Assembly (NCBI GenBank): GCA_026120185.1
Contig: JANUWF010001217.1
Span: forward strand, 992,001-1,056,000
Direction: 5' to 3'
From: Voacanga thouarsii
Lineage: Eukaryota > Streptophyta > Magnoliopsida > Gentianales > Apocynaceae
Length of the DNA stretch: 64,000 nucleotides
This document shows, one piece after another, positions 60,375-64,000 of the stretch. The stretch's first letter is position 1; each line of letters begins with the position of its first letter. A program made the position numbers and the translations under genes. The notes beneath the pieces are model-generated. The model was not told the DNA's origin, made no database searches, and saw only the letters and a program-made list of their open reading frames with translations.

Positions 60375-63005
60375 ATGTTAAATCAATTGTCCGAAGGTAA
60401 GCAACAAAAGCGCGTGCATTTCAGAATTTTAAGATTATGGGAGACATATCATGCACAAAAACCAACTGAAGTCATAAGCCTTGATTTCTTGGTTATGGAT
60501 GAAAAGGTACTGACCTTGAATTGTTAAAATTCGTTGTTGTCCTTTGTTATTGGCGGATTCTATTTTACAGTTGAACGTGATCATTAACTGGCGCCAACAA
60601 TTGTATTGACATGGATTTTGTCTGTTGCAGGAAAATATGAAGCATTGTGTAATCCGTAGTCGATTCATGGCCCAATTTCATGACTATCTTGAAGAAGGAA
60701 ATTTCTACATAATGAAGAATTTCTCACTGCAAATGGTGAAACCGAATTACAGAATTGTAAATGAGGAGCTGCAAATTGTTATCGACGGTAGAACTTACCT
60801 GCAAGAAATTGAAGATGAGCTGCCCAAAATTCCCCGACATAAATTCCAGTTGCTGTCTTTTAACGATGTTCATTCACGCGCCGGAGATATCTCTTTGTTA
60901 GTTGGTATGGCACAATACCCTTTCTTCGTTCATCCGTTATTCAGTGAATTGGCAGATTGGCTTTGTTCAACTGAAAGCCATACGGAGAGCATTAGGTTGA
61001 TGGGGCTTCCCTACGGGGTTGATACACAGAAAGTGAAGAACCAATACAAAGATTAGGCCCTGAACTTCGATTAGATAGATTTTCCTTCCCCTAATTCTGG
61101 GCTACCAGAAACTCCCTGAATTTGATGCATCTGCTTTTATATCCAATATTGTTTATCTTTCTACCTCCCTGATTTGTCAATTGTATTTGTGTGTCTGCTG
61201 CTTGAAACAATTAGTCTGAAGCATGAATTAACTTGCTTCTTAAATTATTTTGTTGTGGCTTAATGTGACTATTGCATACAATGCATAGATGTGATTGGAA
61301 TGATCACAGCAGTTTCAAATGTTGAGGAGAGAAATAAATTTAGCCACCGTGTCAAGTTGCAGATAGTGGCTATCAAAGATGGAAGGTAAAGCAACCACAT
61401 GGCTAATAATTTGTTCGTGGTTTACCTAATTTACATTACTGACTGAGAAATGACCATGACATTACTGTTGCCATTAGTGGAAGATAGTTACAGGTTACAT
61501 TATGGGGAGCAGCAACGGATATCATCAAGGGAAACAAAGAAATGGCCAGTGAGCATATCCAAGTAGCAATTTTCACATCAATGATTATCAAAAATGACAA
61601 TGGAACTGCCACATTATCAAGCAGCAGCGCGACAAAGATATATGTTAATTTGCAGAACCCTATAGTAGAAAACTTCAAGAAAATGTAAGTAAAACACAAT
61701 TGAAGGTTTTGACTGAAATTTGCACTGACCATGGATATCTAATAACACACTTGATTAGGTGTGAAGCAACCAACGTAGCACAACATCCTATTGAAATGAA
61801 GCTTCCTTCTGTTATACTGACAAGGAAGAGTTATGAACAGAACAGACGAACATTAGGACAACTCGAGGACATGGTTCGAAATGGAGATGACTTGGTATGA
61901 TGATTTTTTCAATGTATAGCATACTACATATTACACAGAAGAAACCACTATTTAGTTTGAAATGTAAATGTAAATAATGGTCTGAGATAAATCATATTTG
62001 AGACTATCGAAGCATTACTATTTGAGCCTGCGATAACTTGCAAAATACTGAATGGATAAATCAGAAAAATATGCTGTAGAACCATAACTTATGTTGTAGT
62101 CCTTATATGTAGTGTTTGTGGTGAATTTTTTTGTTGGAGTTTTGGATAGCCATGAAAATGGACAATGAATTGCATGCACTTGATGAAACAACAGGGTACA
62201 ACCTTTTACTCCAATATTACTGTTCTTGACATTGACACATACAACGGTTGGAGATACAGTTCATGCAGTACATGTAGGAAGAAACTGAAAGTACTAGGAA
62301 GACAGTTAGGGTGTGAAGTATGTGGGAAAATTGAAGAGTATCCAGAAATCAGGTAATTTAGCATTTAACTTCTTACATATGCATCTCACCCAGCATATTA
62401 ACATCATCTCTTGATATTGCAAAACAGATATCGTGTAGAAGCAATTGTCGGTGACAATACCGGAGAAGCTCGCTTTGTCTTATTCGATAGAGAGGTTGAG
62501 AAAATGGTTCACATGGCTGCTGAAAAATTGGCTCAAAAAATAGCAGAGGTAATTTTCCATGACAACTATAATAATAGGAATCTCAATGTTTGCAACAGAC
62601 AGCATGAACTGAGTAGGTATTCTGATGGCATTATTAGGAAGGCATAGATGATGCGGTTCCTGCACCTTTAAAAAACCTAATGGGAAAAGAATATATTTGC
62701 CAAGTGAAATTCAATGAACAAAGCCGAGGGACAGACGAGAGAATGCTTTACTGTTTTCTGAACATATGAAGCATTGGATGTTGTTGATACAAATGTACAA
62801 GCATCGAAGGTATTTTACATTGCTGTCTGAATTTTGTCAGTCTGAACATTTGGACATTGAGCAAAAATAACACGTGGTCTTATATATATGTCTAAAAAAA
62901 CAACAGGAGTTACAAAAGAAGGAGGATTTGGTCCAACCATTAGGCACTGATGAAATTGAAACTCTTGCGCAACATGAGCAGAAGAAAAAGCGGCGAATCC
63001 AGTAA
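60375..63005 (+). pseudogene. RPA70-like single-stranded DNA-binding protein gene with disabling lesions
   Basis: Segments of a plant replication protein A large-subunit-like gene: 60375-60506, 60631-60904, 61289-61385, about 61484-61684, 61759-61894, 62195-62352, 62428-62548, 62638-62809, 62907-63005. The N-terminal OB fold includes EVISLDFLVMDEK and EGNFYIMKNFSLQ. The second OB begins DVIGMITAVSNVEE. A C4 zinc ribbon (CSTCRKK ... CEVCGK) is followed by the last OB fold. Lesions: segment 4 can join in frame only by including TAG at 61485-61487, probably from CAG. In segment 8 a frameshift follows ERM near 62745, and the restored frame meets TGA before TYEALDV. Intact relatives bind ssDNA in replication, repair and meiosis. 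If the lesions were sequencing errors this would be a functional gene. Confidence 0.75.
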
Positions 63006-64000
63006 CAATCTACCAAAATATCCAATTTTACTGCCTGCACAATTTGTGCCCAACTAAAGATATTTCATTTATTTTTCTAGATATGGCATGGTAGGAATGG
63101 CGAAAAAGGGGAATGTTAACAGCAAGAAAGCTTTGTTTGATACTGGAAACAAGGATAACTGAAGACATGACAAATAATGAAGATAGAAGCACATAAGACA
63201 GCTGCACAAGCCTTAGAATCCTGTACAGATTGTGTAGCTAATATTCAATTCCATGATACATCGGAACTACCCTAGGGAAGAAAACGTTTGAATGAAAACT
63301 GAAATCTGTATATGTGATATTTTCATACAAATGGATATTTACAAAACCAAATTCTATCCTATCCACCAGTTCATCATTCATGATCTATGCTATGCAACCT
63401 ACAACAGCATAAACAAAGGCCAAAATCAACAAATTATTTTCCTTTGTTTTTCCAGCAAAGTTAGCATAAACATTGGCAAATGCATACAACATTCTGTTTC
63501 TGCCTCTTTTCCCAGCTACCACAGGTGTTTTTATAAGGACATTGGCTCTACGGTTCCTTCGTCCAATGCATTTTCAACTGTCCCTCCTGGGTCATATGAT
63601 CGGTGTACTGTAAAACACTTCTTTAGAGTACCTCCGCTTTGCTCATTGAACATAATCCAGCAGACATATGCCTTGCCTATAATTTTTCCCAGTGACTTAT
63701 TAGCATCTTCGTATGACAAAATTAATCCAACTGCCAAGAGTCATCCATATGTTCAGGCATTCCGTCATAGTCATTGGTGTAGTTTGGGAAGTGGAATGTC
63801 ATCTAGAAATTGGCCAACCTTTTTATTAAGCGATTCCCTGCATTTGCTCTATGTGGGGTAAGTTCATTCGGTTAAATATGTATTTCAGAATCATAAAGAG
63901 GAGACGATGAATCTTCTCAACTGTGTAGTTCAACTTATTACCTATATTAACGAATGAAATATATATCAATCAATCTGCTAACAGAGACGCCAAAATGGTT
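63006..64000. other. 3' flank, possible unidentified minus-strand exons
   Basis: A further exon-like piece after an acceptor at about 63082 (YGMVGMAKKGNVNSKK, + strand) may belong to the RPA-like transcript. On the minus strand, 63531-63830 reads as protein-like sequence (NYTNDYDGMPEHMDDSW then a shifted frame with EDANKSLGKIIGKAYVCW). I do not recognise a family. The window ends here. Confidence 0.3.

Noticed and set aside
1..64000. CRISPR arrays, bacterial-type operons, tRNA or rRNA genes
   Set aside because: No regularly spaced repeats, ribosome-binding sites, cloverleaf motifs with A/B boxes or rRNA signatures were seen; the gene structures are those of a plant nucleus.

Overview
The window is nuclear DNA of a flowering plant, most likely a eudicot. 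It is AT-rich, its genes carry many short introns with plant-type GT..AG sites, and its gene families include a two-domain chloroplast-type glyoxalase I, a plant casein kinase 1-like kinase and a plant NT-C2 protein. It also holds many Ty1/copia elements, a hAT fossil and a MULE-like foldback element. I cannot name the species. No tRNA, rRNA, CRISPR or bacterial-type operon was seen.

Layout. 1-3353: intergenic, with an ~830 bp foldback element (761-1589) flanked by a 9-bp target duplication. 3354-3749 (-): intact single-exon TMEM234-like membrane protein. 4240-7210 (-): decayed hAT transposase. 7500-10130: microsatellites and anonymous DNA. 10130-16260 (-): copia element A, truncated at its 5' end. 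16260-22150: anonymous DNA, a ~220 bp tandem repeat, and a clear pseudogene of a plant NT-C2 (EEIG1/EHBP1-type) protein. 23328-38777 (-): copia element B (LTRs ~370 bp, perfect 5-bp TSD), split by copia element C (24358-34202, LTRs ~2.03 kb, near-perfect TSD). C belongs to the same family as A. 39005-39356: solo LTR of the B family.

The right-hand 24 kb is gene-dense: casein kinase 1-like gene (40103-44791, +, 14 coding exons, 429 aa), Bin3/MEPCE-type RNA methyltransferase (48659-51527, -, 8 exons, 299 aa), plastid-targeted two-domain glyoxalase I (53334-59193, -, 9 exons, 362 aa), and an RPA70-like gene with several lesions (60375-63005, +). I resolved exon borders by splice motif, reading phase and family conservation. 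All exon phases of the first three genes join without a break.

The intact genes are independent housekeeping or signalling functions: protein phosphorylation, small-RNA 5'-end methylation, methylglyoxal detoxification and a small membrane protein. Nothing suggests they work as one system. The most informative features are the dated order of nested transposon insertions, the two gene fossils, and sequence curiosities inside introns and in the leader of element C. I found no convincing new biological system.
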